DNA from: Moraxella atlantae NBRC 14588
GTDB taxonomy: Bacteria; Pseudomonadota; Gammaproteobacteria; Pseudomonadales; Moraxellaceae
Assembly: GCF_001591265.1 (NCBI RefSeq)
Contig: NZ_BCUL01000005.1
Coordinates: 1-64,000 of the forward strand
Direction: 5' to 3'
Length of the DNA stretch: 64,000 nt
The notes below the pieces were generated by a model that had not been told where the DNA came from, did not search any database, and saw only the letters and a list, made by a program, of their open reading frames with translations. Of this stretch, positions 1 through 8,545 are shown piece by piece (the first letter of the stretch is position 1; each line of letters opens with the position of its first letter). Made by a program: the position numbers and the translations under genes.

Positions 1-116
1 CTAACATTATGCGATCGGTTTAAGTTGTGTTAAAATTTGCACCTTTTGGCAAAATTGGCTTTTTGGATTGGCAGGTATCAACCGTTTTGGCAGCACATAA
101 CGAGCGTGAGGCACCG

Positions 117-857
117 ATGATTGTCTTAGATGGCGTGAGTAAGCGATTTGTTGGGCAAAATGGCGATTGGTTTACCGCCGTTGCGCCCACCTCGCTGACG
201 ATTGCCCAAGGCGAAATTTTTGGCTTGATGGGTTATTCTGGTGCAGGCAAATCAACACTGCTACGGCTGATTAATCTGCTTGAACGCCCTGATAGCGGCG
301 CGGTGGTGGTTGATGGGCAAGATTTGACCCAGTTTGATGGCAAAGCCTTGCGCCATGCACGACAAAACATCGGCATGGTGTTTCAGCAGTTTAACCTGAT
401 GGCAAATCGCACTGTGGAACAAAATGTAGCGTTTGCCTTGCAGGTGGCAGGTTGGCAACACGCTGATATCGCACCACGGGTGGCTGAATGTTTGCAAATC
501 GTCGGGCTTGCCGATCGCGCGCGCCACTATCCTGCGCAATTATCGGGCGGACAAAAACAACGCGCAGGTATCGCACGCGCCTTGGCACCACGCCCACGGG
601 TGATATTGGCAGATGAGCCGACCTCTGCGCTTGACCCTGCCACCACACGCAATGTGCTTGACTGCTTGCAGCAGATTAACCAAACGTTTGGCGTGACGAT
701 TGTTATTGTCACCCATGAAATGTCGGTAATTCGTAAATTGTGCCACCGTGTCGCGCTGCTTGAGCAAGGGCATGTGGTAGAAATCAGCGACGTGCGTGAC
801 GGGCAGATTTTGGCGACAACCGCACTTGGGCAATCGTTGGTTTATGAGGATTTATAA
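117..857 (+). CDS. metN: Methionine ABC importer ATP-binding protein MetN, short form
   Basis: ATPase subunit that powers D/L-methionine uptake on the cytoplasmic face of the MetI permease. The 246-residue protein shows Walker A GYSGAGKST (39-47), a Q-loop around residue 90, the signature LSGGQ (142-146), Walker B with its glutamate (162-167) and an H-loop histidine at 200. The ATG at 117 follows a GTGAGG ribosome site and opens directly on the ABC fold; an upstream in-frame start at 27 would add 30 residues unlike the family. MetN proteins are usually about 340 residues, with a C-terminal NIL domain that binds methionine and inhibits transport. This one stops right after the ATPase core. metI and metQ follow on the same strand, which fixes the assignment. 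Confidence 0.9.
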   Translation: MIVLDGVSKRFVGQNGDWFTAVAPTSLTIAQGEIFGLMGYSGAGKSTLLRLINLLERPDSGAVVVDGQDLTQFDGKALRHARQNIGMVFQQFNLMANRTVEQNVAFALQVAGWQHADIAPRVAECLQIVGLADRARHYPAQLSGGQKQRAGIARALAPRPRVILADEPTSALDPATTRNVLDCLQQINQTFGVTIVIVTHEMSVIRKLCHRVALLEQGHVVEISDVRDGQILATTALGQSLVYEDL

Positions 858-996
858 AGTTTGGCAAAATTGAGCCAACCAGCGCGCAAAAGCATTTTGC
901 CAACCACCGCTTGCTTAATCTAAATGCAGTAAACGTTAAGCCACTAAAAACGCAAGACATGCTAGGCATGTAAGATACGTTGGGTATGACCTTGGT

Positions 997-1692
997 ATGA
1001 CAGACACACTTCAACAGGCATGGCAAACCGCCAGCGCAAACCTTTGGGCAATGCGTGATGAGATTTGGCAAGCATTTTGGGAGACCTTGGTGATGCTTGG
1101 TATCTCTAGTGCCGTATCGATTATCGGCGGCCTGTTGGTTGGGGTGGCGTTGTTTATGACCAGCAAAAACCAACTGGCTGAACGCGCAGGTGCGTACACA
1201 GCGTTGGGCGGATTGACCAACTTGATTCGCGCGTTTCCGTTTGTGATTTTGATGATTGTGCTAATTCCGCTAACGCGCTTGCTTGCAGGTACGACGATTG
1301 GTCCAGTTGCCGCGTCGGTGGCGTTGAGCCTAGCAGGGCTGTTTTATTTTGCGCGGTTGGTTGAGCAAAACCTACGCGATGTGCCGCGTGGAGTCATTGA
1401 GGCAGCGCAAGCGATGGGTGCAAGCCATTGGACAATCGTGCGCCATGTGTTGCTCAATGAATCACGGGCAAGTTTGGTGCTCAGTGCGACCACGCTGATG
1501 ATCAGCCTGTTGTCGTACAGCGCAGCGGCAGGTATGATTGGTGGCGGTGGACTTGGCGATTTGGCGATTCGCTATGGCTACAACCGCTACCAAAATGATG
1601 TGATGATTTTTATGGTGATTTTATTGGTGCTGATGGTGGTGGTGATTCAAACCGTTGGCAACCTGTTGGCGGCAAAATTAGACAAGCGTTGA
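997..1692 (+). CDS. metI: Methionine ABC importer permease MetI
   Basis: Inner-membrane permease of the MetNIQ methionine importer. The 231 residues contain about five hydrophobic segments (near 32-54, 75-98, 102-120, 158-182 and 200-224) and the cytoplasmic EAA loop EAAQAMGAS beginning at 135, which docks on the MetN ATPase. Length and layout fit the family (about 217 residues). It lies 139 bp after metN and 102 bp before metQ. The ribosome site before the ATG at 997 is weak. Confidence 0.92.
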   Translation: MTDTLQQAWQTASANLWAMRDEIWQAFWETLVMLGISSAVSIIGGLLVGVALFMTSKNQLAERAGAYTALGGLTNLIRAFPFVILMIVLIPLTRLLAGTTIGPVAASVALSLAGLFYFARLVEQNLRDVPRGVIEAAQAMGASHWTIVRHVLLNESRASLVLSATTLMISLLSYSAAAGMIGGGGLGDLAIRYGYNRYQNDVMIFMVILLVLMVVVIQTVGNLLAAKLDKR

Positions 1693-1794
1693 TATGTTTG
1701 ACCCTGCGACGTTTGATCTTGATGCGTTTAATAAAGCACCGATTTATAGTGTGAGTTTTTTGATTTCACGGTAAGTCATTGAAAAGGATCTTTT

Positions 1795-2802
1795 ATGCAA
1801 CTCATGAACCCAACCCAATCCACACGCCGTTTGGCACAGATTGGTCTAATCAGTGTAGCAAGTTTGGCATTGTTTGGCTGTAACAAAACCCCCGAAACAA
1901 CCACCGCAACGCCTGATAGCCAAACTGCAAGCGCGCTTGCCAGCCAAGCGACCGCCTCTGATGTCAACACAAACAACGCGACCGCGGCAAATGCCAACAC
2001 TGGCACGCCTGACCCCAACAAGCCACAAATTATCATCGGTACGACGGTGGGCGACTTTGGTGATATGGTCAAAGGCAGCATCGAGCCACAGCTTGAGCAA
2101 CAAGGCTATAAGGTAAAATTGGTTGAATTTTCTGATTATGTACGCCCTAACCAAGCATTGGCAGACGGTGATATTGATATCAACGTGTTTCAGCACAAGC
2201 CTTATTTAGACGAGTTTAAAAAACAGCACAACCTTGATTTGGTTGAAGTGTTCCAAGTGCCGACTGCACCACTTGGGCTATATAGCGGCAAACTTACCGC
2301 GCTTGACCAAGCCAAAGACGGTATGAGTGTGGCGGTACCCAATGATCCAAGTAACTTTGCGCGCGCGTTGGTCATGCTCAACGAATTGGGCTGGGTAAAA
2401 CTCAAAGACAACATCGACCCTTTGACCGCCAGCAAAGCCGATATCGCCGAAAATCCTCAAAATATCAAATTGGTTGAGCTAGAAGCCGCACAGCTGCCAC
2501 GCTCACGCCAAGATGTTGATTTTGCTGTTATCAATGGTAATTACGCGACCAGTTCAGGCATCAAGCTGATCGACGCTTTGTACCAAGAACCAAGCTACGC
2601 TTACGTAAACTGGGCAGCGGTGCGCCAACAAGACAAAAACGCGCCATGGGTACGTGATGTGACCAATGCGTACAATTCAGACGCATTCAAACAGTATGCT
2701 CACCAAACCTTTCCTGGTTACAAATATCCTGCGATTTGGGGCGAAAATACAGCCACTGCCAGCAATGCGCCTGCCACAGTAGTTGCCAGCAACGCGCCGT
2801 AA
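1795..2802 (+). CDS. metQ: Methionine-binding lipoprotein MetQ (NlpA family)
   Basis: Substrate-binding lipoprotein that delivers methionine to MetI at the inner membrane. Residues 10-29 form a lipoprotein signal ending in lipobox LFGC, with Cys29 as the lipidated residue. A linker rich in Ala, Thr and Asn (about 30-75) separates it from the NlpA fold, which opens with KPQIIIGTTVGDFGD. AAGGA lies 7 nt before the ATG at 1795; a second ATG at 1804 is possible. At 335 residues it is longer than typical MetQ (about 270) because of the linker and an Ala/Thr/Ser-rich tail. It is the last gene of the metNIQ run and is followed by a terminator. Confidence 0.92.
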   Translation: MQLMNPTQSTRRLAQIGLISVASLALFGCNKTPETTTATPDSQTASALASQATASDVNTNNATAANANTGTPDPNKPQIIIGTTVGDFGDMVKGSIEPQLEQQGYKVKLVEFSDYVRPNQALADGDIDINVFQHKPYLDEFKKQHNLDLVEVFQVPTAPLGLYSGKLTALDQAKDGMSVAVPNDPSNFARALVMLNELGWVKLKDNIDPLTASKADIAENPQNIKLVELEAAQLPRSRQDVDFAVINGNYATSSGIKLIDALYQEPSYAYVNWAAVRQQDKNAPWVRDVTNAYNSDAFKQYAHQTFPGYKYPAIWGENTATASNAPATVVASNAP

Positions 2803-2862
2803 CACGTTGTTTGACCGCCTTGCTTTAATCACGCGGTTTTGAGCAAAAAACCGTGTGAACCC

Positions 2863-2900
2863 AAAAAAAGCATTTGCCCATCTAGCCAATGCTTTTTTTT
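2863..2900. terminator. Bidirectional intrinsic terminator between metQ and the glutaredoxin gene
   Basis: An A-run, AGCATT, a short loop, then AATGCT and a T-run make a hairpin readable on both strands. It sits between the convergent metQ and glutaredoxin-like genes. A second imperfect hairpin (CACGCGGTTTT against AAAACCGTGTG, 2830-2857) lies just upstream. Confidence 0.8.
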
Positions 2901-2934
2901 TCGTCGGCTTTATCCTGCGCGCTTGCGCATAAAG

Positions 2935-3300
2935 TCACGGGGCTGCGGCAACGAATGATAAAAACTCAGCGGCATCAAAGCCTTCATCCATGATGTACTG
3001 CTTACCGCCACGTTTGACAACCAGCAATGGCACACCATCGCCATGCAGCGTGTTGAATTCACGCTCACATGATACCCGCGCGCTGATGTCACATTCTGTG
3101 AACGCAAAACGATTGGCGGTTAGCCAACGTTTGGCTTGTTGGCAGTAGCCGCAATTTAGCATGGTATAGATCGTGACGTCTTTGGGTTTAACGCTTTGCG
3201 CCAATTGCCCGAGTGTGACGTTGCTGTGGCTGATTTCAGCATGGACAGAGCACGCTGCCAAGGCAAGACCCAATGCCAAACTGGCGGTAGTTTTACCCAT
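2935..3300 (-). CDS. Exported glutaredoxin-like protein
   Basis: Small thioredoxin-fold protein, 121 residues from the ATG at 3300, which has AAGGA 7 nt upstream. A hydrophobic signal occupies about residues 5-20 and contains LAAC, a possible lipobox; cleavage after SVHA is the alternative. CGYC (50-53) is the redox motif and GVPLLVV supplies the cis-proline (91) that contacts thiols. Export plus CxxC suggests thiol-disulfide exchange in the envelope. It follows hemH by 43 bp on the same strand and is probably co-transcribed. The substrate is unknown. Confidence 0.75.
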   Translation of the reverse strand: MGKTTASLALGLALAACSVHAEISHSNVTLGQLAQSVKPKDVTIYTMLNCGYCQQAKRWLTANRFAFTECDISARVSCEREFNTLHGDGVPLLVVKRGGKQYIMDEGFDAAEFLSFVAAAP

Positions 3301-3343
3301 GAATTTTCCTTGTAAACCTTTAATCATCGCAAGCTCTTAGATG

Positions 3344-4375
3344 TTATGTGGTTGCCCATGCTTGCACGTGTGGCAGCACCAACGCAGTGAATAAGTCAAT
3401 GTGTATTGGGTCGGTATTGAGCGCAGGGATATAGCCGTACTCACCACCGCCATTTTCTTGAAAGGTGTTTTTATTTTCAACTGCCAATTCTTCTAATGTT
3501 TCTAGGCAATCGGCGGAAAATGCAGGGCTTAGAATTTGCACGGAAGCAAGATTTGCCTTACCCCACTCGGTCAGTAACTCATCGGTGTAGGGCTTAACCC
3601 ATTCTTGCAGTCCAAAGCGTGATTGAAAACTGTATGCCCATTGCTCATCTGTTAGCCCAAGCTTGGCAGCAACCGCATGTGCTGTGATTTTGCAGCGTTC
3701 GGGGTACGGGTCGCCTTTGTCGGCGTAGGGTTTGGGGATACCGTGAAAGCTAAACAGCAGTTTTTGTGCCTGTCCGTGTTCGGCTTGGTAGCGGCGCACA
3801 CTATCGGCAAGCGCGGCGATATACAGCGGATGGTTGTAGTAGTCTTTGACAAAGCTCAGCGCAGGCAAGTCACGCGCCTTTAAGCCGTATTTGGCAATCA
3901 CGTCAAACACCGCTGCGGTGGTGCTGGCAGAATATTGCGGATAAGCAGGCAGCACGACGACGCGCTCAATACCTTGTGCCTTGAGGTTGTGCAATGCGTC
4001 AGTCAGCGCAGGCTTGCCATACGTCATGGCAAGCTCAACCTTGACAGGTACGCCAAAATCCTGTTGATCAAGGCGTTGCTGTAGTAAATCCGCTTGCATA
4101 TAGGCGATTTGGCGCAATGGTGAGTCGTCATCCCACACGCTGGCATAAGCATGAGCGACGCGTTTAGGACGCGTGGTGAGGATAAATAAGTTTAAAATAA
4201 TCGCCCAAACCAGCTTGGGTACTTCAATCACGCGCGTGTCGGATAAAAACTGGCGCAAGTACTGACGCACGGCTGGCACGGTGGGCGCATCGGGCGTACC
4301 CAAATTGACCAACAATACGGCAATGGTGGGATTGGGCTGATAAGTCGGGACAGGTTTGGCAGGCATCGTAACCAT
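3344..4375 (-). CDS. hemH: Ferrochelatase HemH
   Basis: Inserts Fe2+ into protoporphyrin IX, the last step of heme synthesis, at the inner membrane. The 343 residues carry the N-terminal AVLLVNLGTPDAP motif (19-31), the catalytic histidine in SFHGIPKPY (His211), YPERC (224-228) and the C-terminal SPAFSADCLETLEEL region with its conserved glutamates. There is no C-terminal cysteine cluster, so no Fe-S centre is expected. A second start (MPAK) lies three codons in. The gene is divergent from metX across 342 bp. Confidence 0.95.
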   Translation of the reverse strand: MVTMPAKPVPTYQPNPTIAVLLVNLGTPDAPTVPAVRQYLRQFLSDTRVIEVPKLVWAIILNLFILTTRPKRVAHAYASVWDDDSPLRQIAYMQADLLQQRLDQQDFGVPVKVELAMTYGKPALTDALHNLKAQGIERVVVLPAYPQYSASTTAAVFDVIAKYGLKARDLPALSFVKDYYNHPLYIAALADSVRRYQAEHGQAQKLLFSFHGIPKPYADKGDPYPERCKITAHAVAAKLGLTDEQWAYSFQSRFGLQEWVKPYTDELLTEWGKANLASVQILSPAFSADCLETLEELAVENKNTFQENGGGEYGYIPALNTDPIHIDLFTALVLPHVQAWATT

Positions 4376-4717
4376 AGTAATACGAACTTTTCTCTATTTA
4401 GTGGGCGTTGCGGTTATAGCACATCGTACTAGCAAAACGCTTGGTCATGGCTGGGCATTGTACCTTATTTACTCAACTTTTTTTAGCCAGCTTTTAGCCA
4501 ACTTTTTGCCTAAACATCTGCCCAAAATGTTGCCCAATTTTTAGCCAATTCTACTGCTTAACGAACTGGGTATGTTTGACTCATACGTTGTTTATTTGAC
4601 AGATTAGCGTTTAAACAACACTTGAGATACGCAGGGCTTCGGCTTACAATGTTGCGTTTAGCATGATAATCTTAAACCACAGCGTAAAATCATCCACTGC
4701 CAAGCAAAAGAGCCCGT
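4376..4717. other. Intergenic region between divergent hemH and metX
   Basis: 342 bp that should hold both promoters. Near 4475-4550 the sequence is built from repeated words such as AGCCA, GCCCAA and runs of T. I see no clear riboswitch or RNA gene and could not assign -35/-10 boxes with confidence. Confidence 0.5.
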
Positions 4718-5983
4718 GTGAACACTTCATCCTCAAATTTTCAACCACCAAGTCACCCCAACGCCTTGCCCAGTGTGCCGCACCCTGATGATGACGTGCA
4801 CCCCAAGCAAGACCGTGGCTCGGTGGGTATCGTGGTGCCGCAGACGTTGCGTTTTGACGCGCCTTTGACGTTGCAATGCCAACGCACGTTGCCGTTTTTT
4901 GAATTGGTGATTGAGACGTATGGCACACTCAATGCCGACAAATCCAACGCGATTTTGGTTTGTCATGCACTGTCGGGTAGCCATCATGCAGCAGGCTACC
5001 ACAGCACGACCGACAAAAAACCTGGTTGGTGGGATGTGTTTATTGGTCCAGGCAAGCCGATGGATACTGATAAGTTTTTTGTGGTGTGCCTCAATAATAT
5101 CGGTAGCTGCTATGGTTCAACAGGCCCCACCAGTACCAACCCCGACACAGGCAAGCCATATGGCGCAGATTTTCCGCTGGTGACGGTCAAAGACTGGGTC
5201 AAAACCCAAGCTATGTTGGCAGACCGACTTGGTGTTGACGTGTGGCATGCGGTAGTCGGCGGCTCGATGGGCGGTATGCAGGCATTGCAATGGTCGATTG
5301 ACTACCCAACACGCCTCAAACGCTGCGTGGTCATTGCCAGTACGCCCAAGCTATCAGCGCAAAATATCGCCTTTAATGAGGTTGCACGGCAGTCGATTTT
5401 ATCCGATCCTGATTTTTGCGCAGGACGGTATTTGGAATACGGCAAAACGCCAAAACGCGGCTTGATTTTGGCGCGGATGGTTGGGCATATCACCTATTTG
5501 ACCGATGAGGCGATGCGCGTTAAATTTGGGCGTGACCTCAAAACAGGACAATTAAACTTTAATTTTGATGTGGAATTTGAGGTCGAAAGCTACCTGCGCT
5601 ATCAAGGCGAACGCTTTAGTGAACGCTTTGATGCCAATACCTACTTGCTGATGACCAAGGCGTTGGATTATTTTGATCCTGCCCAGCCATTTTTGGCACA
5701 GGCTCGTACGCCAGCTGACAATGATGACGGCAGCGATATGCATACCGCCGAACAACGCGCTTTGATGCAAGCATTGAGCGGCACACAGTGTCGGTTTTTT
5801 ATCGTATCGTTTACCACCGATTGGCGTTTTACGCCTGCGCGTTCGCAAGAAATCGTTGATGCGCTACTTGCCAGTCACAAGGCAGTAAGTTATCTCAACG
5901 TCGATGCGCCATATGGGCATGATTCGTTTTTGTTTGATATTCCGCTGTATCGGCGCGCGTTGGCGAATTTTTTGACCAACTAA
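4718..5983 (+). CDS. metX: Homoserine O-acyltransferase MetX
   Basis: Acylates homoserine (usually with acetyl-CoA in this family) to commit carbon to methionine. It is an alpha/beta hydrolase of 421 residues. [14 protein letters not shown] (77-90) forms the oxyanion-hole strand, GGSMGG (181-186) holds nucleophile Ser183, an aspartate near 368 (FTTDW) and His401 (APYGHD) complete the triad. The start is GTG at 4718, after an AAAAGAG ribosome site. The first 35 residues are Ser/Pro/Asp-rich and unlikely to be part of the core. Its usual partner metW lies downstream, but a broken restriction-modification locus now separates them. Confidence 0.95.
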   Translation: MNTSSSNFQPPSHPNALPSVPHPDDDVHPKQDRGSVGIVVPQTLRFDAPLTLQCQRTLPFFELVIETYGTLNADKSNAILVCHALSGSHHAAGYHSTTDKKPGWWDVFIGPGKPMDTDKFFVVCLNNIGSCYGSTGPTSTNPDTGKPYGADFPLVTVKDWVKTQAMLADRLGVDVWHAVVGGSMGGMQALQWSIDYPTRLKRCVVIASTPKLSAQNIAFNEVARQSILSDPDFCAGRYLEYGKTPKRGLILARMVGHITYLTDEAMRVKFGRDLKTGQLNFNFDVEFEVESYLRYQGERFSERFDANTYLLMTKALDYFDPAQPFLAQARTPADNDDGSDMHTAEQRALMQALSGTQCRFFIVSFTTDWRFTPARSQEIVDALLASHKAVSYLNVDAPYGHDSFLFDIPLYRRALANFLTN

Positions 5984-5996
5984 TTTTACTTAAGTT

Positions 5997-6479
5997 TTGA
6001 CAACACACCAAGGTAAACTATTGCACTACAAACAACTTACGCTATTTGACAATACGTCGTCTTCATCTATGGCGGATAGCAAAACGTCTCACACTACACT
6101 TAAAGCCATCGACCTGTTTGCAGGCGTTGGTGGCATTCGTTTGGGCTTTCAGCAAGTTTTTAAAGAAAAATTAACGTTTGTGTTTGCCTCAGAATTGGAT
6201 AAATTTGCCTGCCAAACTTATCACGCTAATTATGGTGAATTGCCCCATGGCGACATCACCCAAATTGAGGCCAAAGATATTCCATCCCATGATATCATTT
6301 TGGCTGGTTTTCCCTGTCAAGCATTTAGTGTGGCAGGATTACGCAAAGGCTTTGACGATACGCGCGGCACATTATTTTTTGATGTGGCGCGTATTGCACA
6401 ATATCATCGCCCAAAATTAATTTTTTTAGAAAATGTCAAAGGCTTTAAAAACCATGACAAAGGCAATACCTTTTTATGA
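5997..6479 (+). pseudogene. Truncated C5-cytosine DNA methyltransferase (Dcm/M.EcoRII-like)
   Basis: The N-terminal half of a DNA (cytosine-5)-methyltransferase: motif I DLFAGVGGIRLGF, the catalytic FPCQAFS loop of motif IV, and ENVKG of motif VI followed by FKNHDKGNTF, a Dcm-type signature. Frame then meets a stop at 6477-6479. Motifs VIII-X and the target-recognition domain are absent, so the 160-residue product cannot methylate specifically. Likely starts are TTG 5997 or ATG 6069. The fragment begins 13 bp after metX and runs straight into an endonuclease remnant in another frame, as expected after an internal deletion. Confidence 0.88.
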
Positions 6480-6880
6480 AAAACGCATTAAATCGGTGCT
6501 GCTGCAAATAGGAATTGCTGAAAGTACTTTGCTTAAGACTCATAATAAGGTAGATAGCTCTACCGAATTTGACTTGTTTTTTGAGCTAGATGGCAAAACT
6601 TATGGCATTGGTGCAAAAAGAACCCTGCGCGAACGTTACAAGCAATTTATCAAAACCGCCCAAATGTCTCCGATTGATGTGATGATTGAGGTAACATTGG
6701 GCACGGATTTGACGGTCGAAAAAGCCAACGCAATCGTCAATCATGGAATTTACCTATTTATTGCTGACGATTATTGCTGACGAAATTTATCACAGCAATG
6801 TAGATTGGCAAAATATAGCTAACATCTATTCGTGTAAAGATTTAACTTTAGCCACATTACAAGCATTAGCAAAATCATAA
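6433..6880 (+). pseudogene. Endonuclease remnant (EcoRII C-domain-like), frameshifted
   Basis: From about 6470 the sequence encodes the C-terminal part of a restriction endonuclease: STEFDLFFELDGKTYGIGAK followed by RTLRERYKQFI. This resembles the PD-(D/E)xK core and the K-T-x-x-K-D-R-W-R-Q stretch of EcoRII-C nucleases (family recalled, not searched). The frame ends at a TGA at 6778-6780 because of an exact 13-bp tandem duplication (6758-6783). Removing one copy restores a continuous frame to the TAA at 6878-6880, with tail ADEIYHSNVDWQNIAN onward. The N-terminal part is missing; codons 6433-6470 are only the methyltransferase remnant read in another frame. metW follows 8 bp later. Confidence 0.78.
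6758..6783 (+). repeat. 13-bp exact tandem duplication causing a frameshift
   Basis: TTATTGCTGACGA occurs at 6758-6770 and again at 6771-6783. The extra copy shifts the endonuclease remnant out of frame. Confidence 0.97.
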
Positions 6881-6888
6881 GGTTAGCG

Positions 6889-7497
6889 ATGAAAATTGAC
6901 CACCAACTTGCCGAACAATGGATTACCCCGCGCTCGCAGGTGCTGGATTTGGGCTGCGGCGATGGCTCACTGCTGGCGCATTTGCAGCGCGCATTGGGTA
7001 TAGAAGGCTACGGCATTGAGATTGACCAAGACAAAATCATCGACTGTATCGCCAACGGCGTGAACGTGATTGAGCAAGACCTCAACGACGGGTTGGCACG
7101 CTTTGCCGACAATCGCTTTGACACGGTGGTGATGGCGCGCGCCTTGCAAGCCGTCAAAGCACCCGACCAACTACTGCTTGATATGCTGCGCGTTGGGCGG
7201 CAGGTGATTGTCACGTTTCCCAACTTTGCGCATTGGCAAAACCGCATTCATTTGGGCATCAAAGGCATGATGCCCATGTCTGAAGCCTTGCCGTATCAGT
7301 GGTATGACACGCCAAACATTCATCTATGCACATTTAAAGACTTTGAGCAGCTTTGCGTTGATCATGATATCCGCATTTTAAACCGTTTTGCTGTGCAGGA
7401 GCATTCGCGCCCCTATGCGTGGGCAGCCGCGCAAGTGATCCGCAAATATCCCAATTTGTTGGCAGATGTGGCGGTGTATCGGGTGACCAAACGGTAG
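6889..7497 (+). CDS. metW: Methionine biosynthesis protein MetW
   Basis: MetW works with MetX; in proteobacteria the two form a pair in methionine synthesis. The 202-residue protein has the SAM-dependent methyltransferase-like fold with motif I VLDLGCGDGSLL (18-29), IEGYGIEIDQ for the acidic loop and FPNFAHWQNRIHLG in the middle, which is typical of MetW. The ATG at 6889 is preceded by AAGG. metX lies 0.9 kb upstream instead of adjacent, because methyltransferase and endonuclease remnants lie between them. Confidence 0.93.
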   Translation: MKIDHQLAEQWITPRSQVLDLGCGDGSLLAHLQRALGIEGYGIEIDQDKIIDCIANGVNVIEQDLNDGLARFADNRFDTVVMARALQAVKAPDQLLLDMLRVGRQVIVTFPNFAHWQNRIHLGIKGMMPMSEALPYQWYDTPNIHLCTFKDFEQLCVDHDIRILNRFAVQEHSRPYAWAAAQVIRKYPNLLADVAVYRVTKR

Positions 7498-7807
7498 ATA
7501 TGTAAGCGTTTGATAAATAAGCAAGTCTAATAAATAGATTTGCCAAAATTTTGTCAAGCATATGACGACATTTACTGTCGCCTAGAGCAAAAAATACGTG
7601 AAATATTGTAAGAATTTATGACAATGTAACCCAATGGTTTGCAACGTGTAGTAAACGATGTTACCCTAAGCGCAGATTTTAGGCAGGCTTGATATTCTGC
7701 CACTTTAACTTTTGTTAATACCTAATCGTATTGCCTTTCACACGAACACAACGACCGAACGCTTGCGCCAACTTGTGCCCCATCGCGTTGTAACGTCGGA
7801 GTAATCT
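7498..7807. other. Intergenic region between metW and the Sel1-repeat gene
   Basis: 310 bp with no gene. It contains the 15-bp palindromic element at 7566-7580 and a small hairpin (GGCAG...CTGCC, about 7682-7701). A promoter for the downstream gene is expected, but I could not place its boxes. Confidence 0.5.
7566..7580. repeat. 15-bp palindromic element, copy 1
   Basis: CGACATTTACTGTCG, with 5-bp inverted arms around TTTAC. An identical copy lies at 17707-17721, also between genes. Confidence 0.7.
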
Positions 7808-8419
7808 ATGAATACCCTAGCCCAATTTGCCAAACGTGCCGCGCTTACCTTAACCATTGTAGGTGCACCAGCCCTTAGTATCAGCACAACCGCACACGCT
7901 GAGCTCATCTCTAACGTACCGCTTGATAAATCACGCTTTGATATCATGCCGATTGGTCAGTTGATGGCAAGCGCGCAGCAAGGTGACCAGCAGGCGCAAT
8001 TTTTCTTGGCAAAACGCTTGCAAAAAGGGCAAGGTGTCGTACAAAATTTTCAACAAGCCATCCAATGGTATACCATCGCTGCCCGCCAAAACATCGCACC
8101 TGCCCAGCTTAACCTAGCGATGATGTATATCCGCGGTGAAGGTGTTGCGCCAAACGCTCAACAAGCACGCTACTGGCTAGAAAAAGCTGCCAAATTGGGT
8201 GATAACCGTGCTAGCTACACACTTGCCATGCTCGATGAAAAAGAGCGTAAAATGGTCGATGCGTACAAGTGGTATGACCTTGCCTCGCGTGATGGTATGT
8301 TGTCTAACGAAGTACGCAGCCGTGCACAAAGTAAAATCGGGCAATTGGCATTGAATCTAAGCTCGCAAGATATTGCCAACGCGCGCCGTCTAGCAGATTC
8401 TTGGTTTCAGGCCAAATAG
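7808..8419 (+). CDS. Exported Sel1-like repeat protein
   Basis: 203 residues with a Sec signal (about 1-31, ending TTAHA) and at least two to three Sel1-type helical repeats: AQFFLAKRLQKGQGVVQ, AQLNLAMMYIRGEGVAP and ASYTLAMLDEKER, each with the A-x-x-x-L-A pattern and Gly turn. Such solenoids mediate protein-protein contacts, often in the periplasm; the partner cannot be read here. GGAG precedes the ATG. It stands alone, with a terminator just downstream. Confidence 0.85.
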   Translation: MNTLAQFAKRAALTLTIVGAPALSISTTAHAELISNVPLDKSRFDIMPIGQLMASAQQGDQQAQFFLAKRLQKGQGVVQNFQQAIQWYTIAARQNIAPAQLNLAMMYIRGEGVAPNAQQARYWLEKAAKLGDNRASYTLAMLDEKERKMVDAYKWYDLASRDGMLSNEVRSRAQSKIGQLALNLSSQDIANARRLADSWFQAK

Positions 8420-8450
8420 GCGTTTTAACAAATCGACATTTTAGATAACT

Positions 8451-8487
8451 AAAAAATCCCACTGTCCGTAGGCGGGATTTTTTTTAT
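8451..8487 (+). terminator. Intrinsic terminator after the Sel1-repeat gene
   Basis: AAAAATCCC pairs with GGGATTTTT across a short loop, followed by further T residues, 31 bp after the stop codon. Confidence 0.85.
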
Positions 8488-8545
8488 CATTCGTTGCCGT
8501 AAACCTGCGACTTCAGGCGGTGGATATAAGGCAATTGTTAAATGC

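Noticed and set aside
1694-1774. 26-codon frame between metI and metQ
   Set aside because: It has an ATG but no ribosome site, no recognisable sequence and could easily arise by chance.
4356-4544. 62-codon frame upstream of metX
   Set aside because: Starts inside hemH on the other strand and is built of low-complexity repeated words.
4376-4717. SAM riboswitch upstream of metX
   Set aside because: I could not find the conserved cores of SAM-I or SAM-II, only repeated AT-rich words.
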